Source: CAYXLI01 sp964464925 (GTDB lineage: Bacteria; Acidobacteriota; Terriglobia; Bryobacterales; Bryobacteraceae). Taken from it: a stretch of 64,000 nucleotides of DNA. The stretch is taken from assembly GCA_964464925.1 (NCBI GenBank), contig CAYXLI010000006.1:186001-250000 (forward strand), in the 5' to 3' direction. The translations under genes and the position numbers were made by a program. The notes beneath the pieces are model-generated. The model was given only the letters and a program-made list of their open reading frames with translations. It was not told where the DNA came from and searched no databases. Every line of letters starts with the position of its first letter. Positions within the stretch are counted from its first letter, which is position 1. This document shows, in pieces, positions 44,596 through 53,626 of the stretch.

Positions 44596-45262
44596 TTTTC
44601 CACCCCGCCACGATGCTGACGCGAAGATTGCCGGAGACCTTGTTCTCTCCGGCAACGCGCACGCGATAGCTGACCGGCACTTCTGTCACTCGCAATCCTT
44701 CTTCCAGCGCCCGCACCTGCATTTCGATCGTCCAGCCATAATTGCGGTCCCGCATGCCGAGCCGGTTTAGCGACTCCCTGCGGATGGCACGAAACGGTCC
44801 CAGGTCCGAATAGCGGTGGCCATACAGCAAATGGATCATCCGGGTCGCGAGCCAGTTCCCGAAGATCTGGTGAGGCAGTAGCGCGCCCGCTGCCACTTGG
44901 CCCATTGTCCGGGAACCTAAGACGAGGTCTGCCCGTCCGTCGTATATAGGAGCAAGTAGTTGTTCGGCTTCTTCCGGCGTTTCGGAAAGGTCGGCCTGCA
45001 TGAAGACAACGACGTCCACATTTGGAGGCAGCTTCGCAATCGCTGCCAGGCAGGCCGCCCCGTATCCCTTTTCCGGAATGGAGACCACTGTCGCGCCGTT
45101 CTCGCGAGCCGTATCAACCGTGCGGTCCGTCGATCCGTTGTCGGCCACAATCACGGTGGCGTACAGGCTTTCCGGTATACGGCGGAGCGTCAAGCCGATC
45201 ACGGCGTCCTCATTCAGTGCAGGAATGATGAGCGCTGCAGTTGTGGGGTTTGCTGGGCTCAT
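44513..45262 (-). CDS. family 2 glycosyltransferase
   Basis: 249 residues. A GT-A fold with AALIIPALNEDAVIGLTLR at the N-terminus, VIVADNGSTDRTVDTARENG, the DxD-type metal motif in FMQADLSETPEEAE, and the acceptor segment YGWTIEMQVRALEEGLRV. These fit dolichyl-phosphate mannose synthase-like polyprenyl-phosphate transferases, though a C-terminal membrane pair is lacking. The sugar and acceptor are unknown. The last 83 nt overlap the Nudix gene tail to tail. Confidence 0.9.
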   Translation of the reverse strand: MSPANPTTAALIIPALNEDAVIGLTLRRIPESLYATVIVADNGSTDRTVDTARENGATVVSIPEKGYGAACLAAIAKLPPNVDVVVFMQADLSETPEEAEQLLAPIYDGRADLVLGSRTMGQVAAGALLPHQIFGNWLATRMIHLLYGHRYSDLGPFRAIRRESLNRLGMRDRNYGWTIEMQVRALEEGLRVTEVPVSYRVRVAGENKVSGNLRVSIVAGWKIISTVLRLWLRRHTASTQESLQSSSRP

Positions 45263-45303
45263 GTTGTAATAGTTTCTAGTTTCCTCGGAGTGTTATAAGC
45301 AGA

Positions 45304-45900
45304 ATGGAGTCGACACTTCCCGATTCTCAAGGCGCGGCTGCAGCCGCTGCAGCACCGGAGCAAGTGGTTGTCAAGGAACCATCTTCTCTCACTGTCCTGG
45401 CCGGATGGATCCGGGACCTCTTCGTTTCGGTTGTCCTCGCGATTATTGTCATCGTTCTGTTCTACCAGCCGGTGAAAGTGGAAGGCACTAGCATGATGCC
45501 GGCCCTGCAAGACCAGGAACGAATCTTCATCAACAAGTTCGTCTACAAGTTCGGCGGCACCATCGATCATGGTGACATGGTAGTGTTCTGGTTTCCCCAG
45601 GATCCCACGAAATCGTACATCAAGCGAGTGATCGGCGTCCCAGGCGACACCGTCGAAGTGGATAACGGTACGGTTGTGGTGAACGGACAGCGGTTGAATG
45701 AAACGTACGTGATCGATGAGTATCGCGATCGCCAGTCAATGTCGCCCTTCCGCATTGGGCCTGACGAATATTTCGTCCTCGGCGATCACCGCAGTTCCTC
45801 GAATGACAGCCGTTCCTGGGGCACCGTTCCCCGGAAGTACATCTATGGTAAGGCCGTCTTCATCTACTGGCCGTTGGATAAGATCGGTTTGCTCCGGTAG
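45304..45900 (+). CDS. lepB: signal peptidase I
   Basis: 198 residues. An alanine-rich N-terminus precedes one transmembrane helix (FVSVVLAIIVIVLFY). The catalytic Ser is in VEGTSMMPAL and the general-base Lys in SYIKRVIGVPGD. Box E, VLGDHRSSSNDSRSWG, is present. It removes signal peptides of exported proteins from the periplasmic face. It is single-pass, as in Gram-positive-type enzymes. Confidence 0.95.
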   Translation: MESTLPDSQGAAAAAAAPEQVVVKEPSSLTVLAGWIRDLFVSVVLAIIVIVLFYQPVKVEGTSMMPALQDQERIFINKFVYKFGGTIDHGDMVVFWFPQDPTKSYIKRVIGVPGDTVEVDNGTVVVNGQRLNETYVIDEYRDRQSMSPFRIGPDEYFVLGDHRSSSNDSRSWGTVPRKYIYGKAVFIYWPLDKIGLLR

Positions 45901-45901
45901 G

Positions 45902-46114
45902 TCAGTTCCTTCGGTTCAGGATCCACATCAGCAGCGTCAGCAACAGGCTCAGCAGCAGACTGGTCGCCAGCGGGAAGTAGACGGTAGTGTTCCGGCCCCG
46001 CCAGGTAAAGTCACCGGGCAAACGTCCGAACCGGATCGGCAGGCGTTCGCCGATGGTCAGCAGAATCCCCAGAAAGAGGATCACGGCGCCGATCAGGATG
46101 AGCGTTCGTCCCAC
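45902..46114 (-). CDS. DUF2905 small membrane protein
   Basis: 70 residues with two transmembrane helices (TLILIGAVILFLGILLTIGE and FPLATSLLLSLLLTLLMWIL) separated by the family loop RLPGDFTWRGRN. Function is unknown. It ends 1 nt from the convergent lepB stop and lies 9 nt downstream of bglX. Confidence 0.9.
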   Translation of the reverse strand: MGRTLILIGAVILFLGILLTIGERLPIRFGRLPGDFTWRGRNTTVYFPLATSLLLSLLLTLLMWILNRRN

Positions 46115-46123
46115 AGCTTCAGT

Positions 46124-48358
46124 TTATTTGAGTGTGAATTCGCCCGTTAGCTTCGCGATGCTCACGCGGAATTTGCCTGTCTCGGTCACCCACCGGTTAT
46201 TCATGTTCACGAATGCGAGGTCCATCGGTTTGAGCGTGAACGCCACGGTCTGAGTCTCCCCTGGTTTCAGTTCAATTTTGCGGAAGCCCTTCAGCTCGCG
46301 GTTTGGCGGCGAGATGCTGCGGTATAGATCCGACACGTAAAGCTGTACAACTTCCTTGCCGGCCCTGTCGCCCGTATTCTTCACATCCACCGTTACGGTA
46401 AGATTTCCCGTATTCGTCAACGTATCGGAACTGATCTTCAGGTTTGAGTACGCGAACTCGGTGAAGCTCAAGCCGTATCCGAATTCCCACTGCGGATCGA
46501 CCTTGTTGCCTTGCTCATTCTCCGGCCATTTGTAGTCGTAGGTAGTGAAGCCGCTCGGGTGGCGGGGATAGGTGAACGGCAATTTGCCGCTCGGGTTCGT
46601 TTCGCCGAATAGCACCTCGGCAATGGCACGTCCACCCTCCAGCCCCGGCAGATAACCCGTCACGATGGCGTCGGACTGTTCGGCGATGTTGTCTAGAACG
46701 CGCGGCCTACCCTGTACGAGCACGGTAACGATCGGCTTTCCTGTTTTGGCCAGCTCCGCAATCAGGCGGCGCTGCGCGGCATCGAGCGTGAGGTCGTAGA
46801 TATTGCCCGGCGTCTCACAGTAGGCCTTCTCGCCCAGTGCAGCTACGATCACGTCCGCGTTCCCGGCCGCCGCGACCGCCGCCGGAATATCAATCTCTTT
46901 ATCGAACGACGTGCCGGGCACATATGTGACATTCCCCTGATTCAGGGATTCGATCGCCTTCCGGACGGTGGCTTTGTCTCGAGGATATAAGTCTTCCTGG
47001 TCACCCTGCCACGTAATCGTCCAGCCGCCATTCAATGACGAAAGCAGCTCCGCGGCCGGTCCGGTCAGCAGAATCTTGCTTCCTTTCCTCAGCGGCAGTA
47101 TCTTCTTGTTGTTCTTTAGCAGCGTGATCACTTCGCGAGCAGTGTTCAGATTCGAGTCGTCGAACGACGGCTCGGCGAACCGCATGGACAGGGCAACACT
47201 CGGCCGGGATTCCTCGAAAAGACCCGCCAGCATCTTGACCCGGATGATGCGCCTAACCGCATCGTCGATGCGGCCAACCGGAACGGTACCGTCCTTGACG
47301 CACGGCAACAGCAACTCATAGAAGCTATAATCCATCGGAACCATGCTCATATCCACGCCGGCCATTACTGCTTTCCGAACCGCGTCCTTCGGGCTCTCCG
47401 CAACGTGATCTCGTGTATAGAGTCGCTTGACGTCTTCCCAATCGGAGACGACGAAGCCTTGAAAGTTCCACTCTTTCTTCAGCACTTCCGTCAGCAGATG
47501 GTAGTTCGCATGGCCCGGAATTCCGTTCACTTCTCCGGAATTCACCATGACCGTCAGTGCTCCCGCCTTGACACCCGCCTCGAAAGTTGGCAGAAAGTAT
47601 TGCCGTAAATTCCGCTCGTCTATGTTGGCAGGAGTACGGTCAAGACCATTGGCCGGATAGCTGTAACCGGCGTAGTGTTTCAAACAGGCAATCACGCGGT
47701 CCGGCTCGCTCACATCGCCGTTCTGCAGTCCGGCGATGTAGGCCCTCCCCATCTCGGTTGCCAGAAGCACGTCTTCGCCGTACGTCTCCCAGAACCGCGG
47801 CCACAACGGCATGCGGGCGATGTCGAGCACGGGATAGAAGTTCCAAGGTATGCCGGAGGCTCTCGTCTGTACAGCCGAAATCTGGCCGGCGCGCGTTGCC
47901 AATTCCGGGTTCCATGTCGCCGCCATCGCGATCGATTGCGGCATCAGCACCGCCCCCCGCGTGTAGTTTGCCCCGTGAATCGAGTCGATGCCGTAAATGA
48001 TCGGAATCTTTAGCCGCGTCTTATCCGCTGCGTCCTGAATCTGGCTGATCACGTCCCGCCAGTGGGCAAGTGAGTAGGCTTCCCCGTTCACGTTCAGAAT
48101 CGAACCAACATGATGCTTCACTATCGCGTCTTCCAGCTTCGTGGGGTCGAGTTCATGGTTCAGACCGGTGGCATTGCCCTTTGAGACAACGTCAATCGTG
48201 ATCTGGGTCATCTGCCCGACCTTCTCTTCCAAGGTCATCTGCTTGACCAGAGCCTGGATGCGCTGCTCCAATTGCGCGGCCTTGGAAACCGGAGACTGAG
48301 CGCTCAAGACAAGACCACTGAACAGAGCACACCCGCAAAGCAGGCCAAGTCGAATCAT
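46124..48358 (-). CDS. bglX: periplasmic beta-glucosidase, GH3 family
   Basis: 744 residues with a signal peptide (MIRLGLLCGCALFSGLVLSA). The GH3 N-terminal TIM barrel has MTLEEKVGQMTQI, the catalytic nucleophile Asp in GFVVSDWEDV (about residue 283) and the conserved KHYAGYS. The C-terminal alpha/beta sandwich (ILLTGPAA, VIVAALGEKAYCE) and a fibronectin III-like end (LTVTVDVKNTGDRAGKEVVQL) follow. It removes terminal glucose from beta-glucosides. Stands with DUF2905 downstream. Confidence 0.95.
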   Translation of the reverse strand: MIRLGLLCGCALFSGLVLSAQSPVSKAAQLEQRIQALVKQMTLEEKVGQMTQITIDVVSKGNATGLNHELDPTKLEDAIVKHHVGSILNVNGEAYSLAHWRDVISQIQDAADKTRLKIPIIYGIDSIHGANYTRGAVLMPQSIAMAATWNPELATRAGQISAVQTRASGIPWNFYPVLDIARMPLWPRFWETYGEDVLLATEMGRAYIAGLQNGDVSEPDRVIACLKHYAGYSYPANGLDRTPANIDERNLRQYFLPTFEAGVKAGALTVMVNSGEVNGIPGHANYHLLTEVLKKEWNFQGFVVSDWEDVKRLYTRDHVAESPKDAVRKAVMAGVDMSMVPMDYSFYELLLPCVKDGTVPVGRIDDAVRRIIRVKMLAGLFEESRPSVALSMRFAEPSFDDSNLNTAREVITLLKNNKKILPLRKGSKILLTGPAAELLSSLNGGWTITWQGDQEDLYPRDKATVRKAIESLNQGNVTYVPGTSFDKEIDIPAAVAAAGNADVIVAALGEKAYCETPGNIYDLTLDAAQRRLIAELAKTGKPIVTVLVQGRPRVLDNIAEQSDAIVTGYLPGLEGGRAIAEVLFGETNPSGKLPFTYPRHPSGFTTYDYKWPENEQGNKVDPQWEFGYGLSFTEFAYSNLKISSDTLTNTGNLTVTVDVKNTGDRAGKEVVQLYVSDLYRSISPPNRELKGFRKIELKPGETQTVAFTLKPMDLAFVNMNNRWVTETGKFRVSIAKLTGEFTLK

Positions 48359-48398
48359 AAGGTCCTATTCTCTAGAAGAGGGGCAAAGGTTGCAACTG

Positions 48399-49229
48399 AT
48401 GATCCACGTCGAGTTTCGATTCTACGGGCCGTTGAACGATTTCCTCCCGGCCGAGGCGCGGCAAAAGCCGGTCACGCGCGTCTACGCCGTGAAGACCACG
48501 TTCAAAGACGCCGTGGAAGGAATTGGGATTCCGCATACGGAGATTCAACTATATGTTCGCAACAAGGAGCAGGTTCCCGGCGAGACCTACGTAGAGGATG
48601 GCGATCGCATTGCCGTCTATCCGTGGTTTATCACCGCCGATCACGCCGACGCGCGCTTCGTGCTCGATGGTCATCTAGGGCGGCTGGCGGCGTATTTGCG
48701 AATGCTCGGTTTCGATTGTGTGTACCGAAACCAGATTGACGATGACGAACTCGCCCGGATCGCCACTGCGGAGGATCGCATTCTCGTCACCCGCGACATC
48801 GGTCTGCTGAAGCGCAATACGATTCGCCGCGGCCGCTGGTTGCGCCACACCGATCCCAGGGAACAGTCTCGTGAGATCGTGGAGAGATTCGGCCTGGCAG
48901 CTTCTTTCGACCCGTTCACGCGATGCATGCACTGCAACCAGATGCTTCGTGCGGTGGACAAAGCGGATGCTGCTGGCCGTGTCCCGCCCGGAGTAGCAGG
49001 GCGTTTCGAAGATTTCCGGGAGTGTCCCGCATGCAAGCGCGTGTACTGGCCGGGATCGCACTACCAGCGCATGAAAACCCTCATTCAGTGGCTTGGCGAA
49101 GCAGATCCGCAATCTCCAACTGGTCCGCCGCCTGCGCCATCTGTAGCGCATTCACTCCCGAGGCTGTCTCGGCCTGTGGGTCAGCGCCTGCCGCCAGAAG
49201 AGCCCGAACCGCCTCGGCGTGCCCGCTGA
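48399..49229 (+). CDS. Mut7-C RNase-domain protein with ubiquitin-like N-terminal domain
   Basis: 276 residues from the ATG at 48399. A ThiS/ubiquitin-like Mut7-C-associated domain (about 1-80, VEFRFYGPLNDFLP) leads into a Mut7-C PIN-like domain: FVLDGHLGRLAAYLRMLGFD, RILVTRDIGLLKR, and a zinc-binding end with CMHCNQML and CPACKRVYWPGSHYQRM. Bacterial members are putative RNases or toxin-like; function not established. A Pro/Arg-rich C-terminal tail of about 40 residues is encoded only within the 149-nt overlap with the convergent ankyrin gene. Confidence 0.9.
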   Translation: MIHVEFRFYGPLNDFLPAEARQKPVTRVYAVKTTFKDAVEGIGIPHTEIQLYVRNKEQVPGETYVEDGDRIAVYPWFITADHADARFVLDGHLGRLAAYLRMLGFDCVYRNQIDDDELARIATAEDRILVTRDIGLLKRNTIRRGRWLRHTDPREQSREIVERFGLAASFDPFTRCMHCNQMLRAVDKADAAGRVPPGVAGRFEDFRECPACKRVYWPGSHYQRMKTLIQWLGEADPQSPTGPPPAPSVAHSLPRLSRPVGQRLPPEEPEPPRRAR

Positions 49230-50253
49230 TTACGGCAGCCATCAATGCGGTTACTCCATCCTGATCAGACAGGGACGGGTCGGCCTTATGGTGCAGCAGC
49301 AGCGGCACAGCCCCGGGATTCTGGCTCGCGGCAGCCATCAGTGCAGACACGCCGGAGGGATTCTGCCGATTCACGTCGGCGCCATGGTTCAGCAGGAACT
49401 CCGCCGTCTCGCTATGGCCGCGCAGCACAGACGCGAGCAGGGCGGTCGTTCCCGCATCAGTCTGCGCATCGGTATCGGCGCCGCGGATCGCGAGCGCCTC
49501 CACAATCTCCCGGTATCCGTTCACGGCCGCCGCGATGATCGCCGTGGTCCCGTCGGTGGTGGTCGCTTCCAGGCCCGCGCCTCCGGCCAGCAGCAATTGC
49601 ACATTTTCGAGCATTCCATTTGCGGCAGCGACCACTAATGAGGGGCGGTCGTGCTCGTCGCGCGCGTTGGCGTCTCCGCCGTTCTGCAGAACGATTCGCA
49701 GCACATCCGGATTCGCCGTAGCGGCAGCCGCGCTCACGGAGAGACCAGCCTCCGATCGGGCGTTCCCATTTGCGCCGGCAGCGAGTAAGAGACTCGCCAC
49801 AGCCGCATGGCCATTGATCACCGCTCCCAGCAGCGGCGTGATACCCTTGTCGTCGGGAAGATCGACCTCAGCTCCGCGCTTCAGCAGTTTCTTCACCACA
49901 TCCGGATGCCCACTGATGGATGCGGCCAACAGAGCCGTGGAGCCTTCCTTCGCATGCTCGTTCGGATTCGCTCCGCGGTTCAACAGCAGTTCGACCACGT
50001 CGGCCTCACCCTGGGTCGCCGCCAGGATCAGCACAGTCGCCTCATTACGGTAGCGAGCCTTCAGATCCGCGCCCTGTACCAGCAACGCTTGGACGATGTC
50101 AACGTGGCCCGTGACGGCGGCAGCCAGCAACGGCGTCATCCCATTCTTGTGCCGGGCGTTGACCTTTACACCCTGATTCATCAGGGTGCGGACGCGGTCC
50201 AGGTTGCCGTCAGCAGCTGCTCGAATCAGTTCCATTTCCCGGGCACTTGCCAT
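49081..50253 (-). CDS. ankyrin-repeat protein
   Basis: 390 residues built of about 11-12 tandem 33-residue ankyrin repeats (units such as NGMTPLLAAAVTGHVDIVQA and GSTALLAASISGHPDVVKKL), from residue 12 to the C-terminus. No signal peptide, so a cytoplasmic protein-protein scaffold is likely; partners unknown. The start at 50253 has GGAGGG right before it at too short a distance, so the ATG at 50235 is an alternative. The 3' end overlaps the Mut7-C gene by 149 nt. Confidence 0.92.
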   Translation of the reverse strand: MASAREMELIRAAADGNLDRVRTLMNQGVKVNARHKNGMTPLLAAAVTGHVDIVQALLVQGADLKARYRNEATVLILAATQGEADVVELLLNRGANPNEHAKEGSTALLAASISGHPDVVKKLLKRGAEVDLPDDKGITPLLGAVINGHAAVASLLLAAGANGNARSEAGLSVSAAAATANPDVLRIVLQNGGDANARDEHDRPSLVVAAANGMLENVQLLLAGGAGLEATTTDGTTAIIAAAVNGYREIVEALAIRGADTDAQTDAGTTALLASVLRGHSETAEFLLNHGADVNRQNPSGVSALMAAASQNPGAVPLLLHHKADPSLSDQDGVTALMAAVISGHAEAVRALLAAGADPQAETASGVNALQMAQAADQLEIADLLRQATE

Positions 50254-50315
50254 CCCTCCATAGTACAGCCGATGCCGGATGCGGGCTACCTGTGTATGCT
50301 GTACGATGCGTATCG

Positions 50316-50735
50316 ATGGCCGTGCATCAGCAAGCTTTCCATGTTGCAACGCAAGGCAACACTCACATCCTGGATATCACAGAGCGTGTGCAGGCGGCGG
50401 TCACACAAAGTCAGCTCAAAACCGGCATTGTGAACGTATCCGGCAAGGGTTCGACATTGGGGATCACCACGATCGAATTCGAGTCCGGCGCGATCGCAGA
50501 TTTTAGTCGCGTACTCGACGAAATCGCGCCCGCGAACAACAACTACTTGCACAATGAGCGGTGGGGCGACCGCAACGGATACGCGCATCTGAGAAGCGCG
50601 TTGATTGGCACCTCGAAATCGTTTGCGGTCCGCGGCGGAGACATCGTACTGGGTACGTGGCAGCAGATTATCCTTTGTGATTTCGATGACCGCCCGCGAG
50701 AACGCGAAATTACCGTGACTGTCTACGGCGAGTAG
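50316..50735 (+). CDS. YjbQ/UPF0047 family protein
   Basis: 139 residues, full family length. The diagnostic segments FHVATQGNTHILDIT, SGKGSTLGITTIEFE and NNYLHNERWGDRNGYAHLRS with conserved His, Glu and Asn around a metal-like site are present. Family members complement thiamine-phosphate synthase activity weakly; true role uncertain. It begins 62 nt from the divergent ankyrin gene and ends 2 nt before the end of the csm operon, so it is the right-hand border of the CRISPR-Cas locus. Confidence 0.92.
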   Translation: MAVHQQAFHVATQGNTHILDITERVQAAVTQSQLKTGIVNVSGKGSTLGITTIEFESGAIADFSRVLDEIAPANNNYLHNERWGDRNGYAHLRSALIGTSKSFAVRGGDIVLGTWQQIILCDFDDRPREREITVTVYGE

Positions 50736-50737
50736 AG

Positions 50738-51796
50738 TTACGCCAGCTCGAAAAGCGCCCAACCCGGCAGCGATGCGGGCTGATTGCCTTGGAAAACAAC
50801 GTGCCGCGTTTTCGGAAAAGGAACGCCCTGCCGCACTGACTTTGCATAATACGGCAATTGCTTGAGGATGCGCCGGTACTCCGCACCGTCGGTGTCGAGG
50901 AAGCCTGCCTTGCTCAAGAAACCGCCTCCCCATCCGATATCCACGACACACGCACGGCTCCCCGCCGAGGCAACGCGCTCTTCCAACGAAGACAATGTGT
51001 CCAGAACCTTCGGTAATGCGGCCTGCTCGGCATACGTCCGGTGTGCCTGAATCATCTGGGCCGCGTGTTGATTGGCGGCCTTGCAGATGTTTTGTACCGC
51101 GTGCTCGTCCCGAATGTTGAGGCGTCCTTGAAACACCGTGCCCGGCGCCGCCATCTCCGCAAACAACGGGCCGGAAGGCTTCCAGGTCAGTTCGGGCTTG
51201 TTATTCCGCGAATCCAGGCGAGCGACACGCACCAGGTAAATCTTGAAAACAGAAAACGGAACCACGTCCGAGTCCGACGCAGCAAGGTTTTTCATCGGAT
51301 CGTGACCGGAGGGGCCAAACGTCATCAACTCCGCCGACTCGCCCGGCCTGCGAGGAGCCCTGTCACTCTCCATGCGATTGGCGATCTCTCGAATGACGCC
51401 GGCATTCCAACGGGCGGAAGCGAGGCCGGTACGAAGTGCACCCTTCAATGCGGAGCCGGGCAGGTAAGCTCCCGACGGGCCGGCACAGAACGTCGGAATG
51501 TGAAGATGTTCTGTCCGCGCCTGTTCCCATACTCCGGTCGAACTGGGGTGCTCGAACGCAATACGGCGTCCGGCGAAGTTCTGCGCGAAGCCGCCCCAGG
51601 AGGCGAAGTCGAGCTTCTCAGCCTTCTTGATTTGGGCGAGATAACCCTCCAGACGCGGTCCCTTTGCGAGAAGGCGAAAGATGCGCTTCTGGTCGAGCAC
51701 GTTGATCTGGTCTTTCCAGACCATGTAGTCGATGGGCGAAAGGCGCTGGCCGTCGCCAACCAGCAGAGGCGTGAGAGCCGTCAGCTTATAGTTCAC
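50738..51796 (-). CDS. csm5: type III-A CRISPR-Cas RAMP protein Csm5
   Basis: About 352 residues from the GTG at 51796. That start has GGAGG seven bases ahead and overlaps the csm4 stop by 4 nt (GTGA); an ATG at 51811 is the longer option. The Csm5 pattern is clear: YKLTALTPLLVGDGQRLSPID at the start, the glycine-rich LPGSALKGALRTGL loop of RAMP proteins, and a C-terminal VDIGWGGGFLSKAGF motif with LPGWALFELA at the end. Csm5 caps the crRNA 3' side of the effector complex. Last gene of the csm1-5 operon. Confidence 0.9.
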   Translation of the reverse strand: MNYKLTALTPLLVGDGQRLSPIDYMVWKDQINVLDQKRIFRLLAKGPRLEGYLAQIKKAEKLDFASWGGFAQNFAGRRIAFEHPSSTGVWEQARTEHLHIPTFCAGPSGAYLPGSALKGALRTGLASARWNAGVIREIANRMESDRAPRRPGESAELMTFGPSGHDPMKNLAASDSDVVPFSVFKIYLVRVARLDSRNNKPELTWKPSGPLFAEMAAPGTVFQGRLNIRDEHAVQNICKAANQHAAQMIQAHRTYAEQAALPKVLDTLSSLEERVASAGSRACVVDIGWGGGFLSKAGFLDTDGAEYRRILKQLPYYAKSVRQGVPFPKTRHVVFQGNQPASLPGWALFELA

Positions 51797-52782
51797 GGCT
51801 GCACCCTCCATGGAATCGGAATGGAGAGCGCTGCACCGGAGCGGTAAACGGGATGTGGGAAGTCCGGCGGCGCCACGTTGGTGAGTGCGCCTTTCAGCGG
51901 CGATGCAGCGAAGAGAACCGAGCCTTCTTCAATCATTCGCGAGTGCAACTTCTCTGCCTCGGAGTTCACCACGTGGCCGCCACGCGTAATCAGACAATAA
52001 TTCCCGCGAGACCAGTCGACTGCATCCTCCGGTGACGGGCTGAATAATGACAGCAGCCAGTGGGCGGGCTCTTCGGCCGGCTCTGACGGGCCAAGCAGCA
52101 GTTCGGGTAGTGTTCCGTCCTGGAACTCGGGCTGTTCGGAATGTCCCCATCCTGCGGAACGGCGTCCGCCGATGCCTTCATCGGCAAGCAGTCGAAAGGC
52201 CGCCTTCACGCGATCCGGCCAAATGCCCTGCGCTTCGTCGCTGGAGAACGACACCACGCACCAGAGTCCCGCATTGGCTGTGAACTCCAGGCACGCCGTG
52301 GCCTGCGGATCCAAACTGCCATGCACCAGGCGATCAACCGCCGCGGAGGACCGGACCGCAATCCGAAAAGGGCCGGGCACCGGAACATTGCGCTCGATTG
52401 GGACCAATGCTTCGCTCACCGGATCAACGGCCCAGCGGTCCTCATTGAGCGTCGTCTCCTTCAACAGCGAACCAATCACCGGCATCGGCACGAACCGCGC
52501 CGCCTTCCATCGCACCTTGGGCGACGATGCGGGCGGCCACAGATGCCGTGGCGGCACAACATACAGCAAGTTGCCGCGAAAAGGGAACAGCGAGCTTACC
52601 GCAACCGGAGTGGTGGCGAGCCACTCGTCGCGATATCCCAACTGGTGCATTGCCGAGGTGAGCGCGGAAAACAGCGTGTCACTGTGCAGCACAGTCTCTA
52701 CACGATCGCGCGCGCCTCCGGGCGCGCCAAATCGCCAAGGCCCCAGTGGGCGCAAGCGAACGATGAATGCGGCGTTGCTCAT
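51793..52782 (-). CDS. csm4: type III-A CRISPR-Cas RAMP protein Csm4
   Basis: 329 residues. It opens with FIVRLRPLGPWRFGAPGG, then DTLFSALTSAMHQLG (RAMP fold), and has the glycine-rich GIGGRRSAGWGHSE loop and the C-terminal RSGAALSIPIPW end. Csm4 binds the 5' tag of the crRNA and anchors Cas10/Csm1. It starts 3 nt after csm3 and overlaps csm5 by 4 nt at the stop, so the operon is tightly coupled. Confidence 0.9.
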   Translation of the reverse strand: MSNAAFIVRLRPLGPWRFGAPGGARDRVETVLHSDTLFSALTSAMHQLGYRDEWLATTPVAVSSLFPFRGNLLYVVPPRHLWPPASSPKVRWKAARFVPMPVIGSLLKETTLNEDRWAVDPVSEALVPIERNVPVPGPFRIAVRSSAAVDRLVHGSLDPQATACLEFTANAGLWCVVSFSSDEAQGIWPDRVKAAFRLLADEGIGGRRSAGWGHSEQPEFQDGTLPELLLGPSEPAEEPAHWLLSLFSPSPEDAVDWSRGNYCLITRGGHVVNSEAEKLHSRMIEEGSVLFAASPLKGALTNVAPPDFPHPVYRSGAALSIPIPWRVQP

Positions 52783-52785
52783 CCG

Positions 52786-53619
52786 TTAAGAAATCTGTCC
52801 GGCGAAATCGGGACCAGAGGCCAGAGACTGCAGTCCGGAAAGATCGGTTCCTCCGGCGAGTTCCTTTTCAGCCCCTCCGTTGGCGTAGAAGTCACGGCCG
52901 CGCCAGGTGAGGTTGAGCCCGGAGAAACGGACTCGGCCGTTTCCGCGCGAACCGCCGCCTCCGAGGCTGTCGTCTTCCATCAGACGCAAGCCTTCCACCA
53001 CACGCGAAAACAGCGGCTTGTCTTCATCACAAAGAACATCCATCACGATGCGGAAGCGGAACTTGGCGCCCGCGGGAACGCGTTCCAGCGTGCGGGGGTT
53101 CGCCTGCGACGTGATTCGATCCACTGCGTTCTCGCTCTTCACCTCAGTCAGTTCGTCATCGAGATTCTCGCGCATCGCGGAGCTGATGCTTTCGGGATCC
53201 ATGGGAGCGTCGTAGACAGTCAGCCGCGACGGCGTTGCGGTGTGGCTCTCGATCGCCTCGCCCTGAACGCGTTCCATCCGGCCGGGATTGCGGCCAAAGA
53301 GGAGACAAATGTCGTCGTCCGGGCGGTCGCTCTGATGGATGCGCACTTCCTGTCCCTTACGCTTGGAGAGGAACACGAGTTCTGAGGGAATAGCGAGTCC
53401 GCTCGCCTGCTCCAGCAGCGAGCGCAGTTTTCCGCGCAGCGAGCTTCCCGGAATGTACGGGCGGCCAAAGGCGTCCTTGACCACGGGATTGTCCGCACCG
53501 CCGATTTCGAGCGAACCCTTTCCCGCACCAATATGCAGGCCGGTTTCGCAGTGCAGATCTCCTTGCAGAATGAGCTTGCCGATCAATTTCAGTTCAGTTT
53601 TCGCAGTGTGGGCGCTCAT
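52786..53619 (-). CDS. csm3: type III-A CRISPR-Cas backbone RAMP nuclease Csm3
   Basis: 277 residues from the ATG at 53619 (GGAG upstream); the longer open frame to 53778 overlaps csm2 and is rejected. The Csm3 core is GKLILQGDLHCETGLHIGAG, IGGADNPVVKDAFGRPYIPG and SSLRGKLRSLLE. Asp43 of GGADNP corresponds to the catalytic Asp (D32/D33) that cuts target RNA at 6-nt steps, so target RNA cleavage should be intact. The glycine-rich LGGGGSRGNGRVRFSGL loop near residue 230 contacts the crRNA. Confidence 0.93.
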   Translation of the reverse strand: MSAHTAKTELKLIGKLILQGDLHCETGLHIGAGKGSLEIGGADNPVVKDAFGRPYIPGSSLRGKLRSLLEQASGLAIPSELVFLSKRKGQEVRIHQSDRPDDDICLLFGRNPGRMERVQGEAIESHTATPSRLTVYDAPMDPESISSAMRENLDDELTEVKSENAVDRITSQANPRTLERVPAGAKFRFRIVMDVLCDEDKPLFSRVVEGLRLMEDDSLGGGGSRGNGRVRFSGLNLTWRGRDFYANGGAEKELAGGTDLSGLQSLASGPDFAGQIS

Positions 53620-53626
53620 GCTTCTC

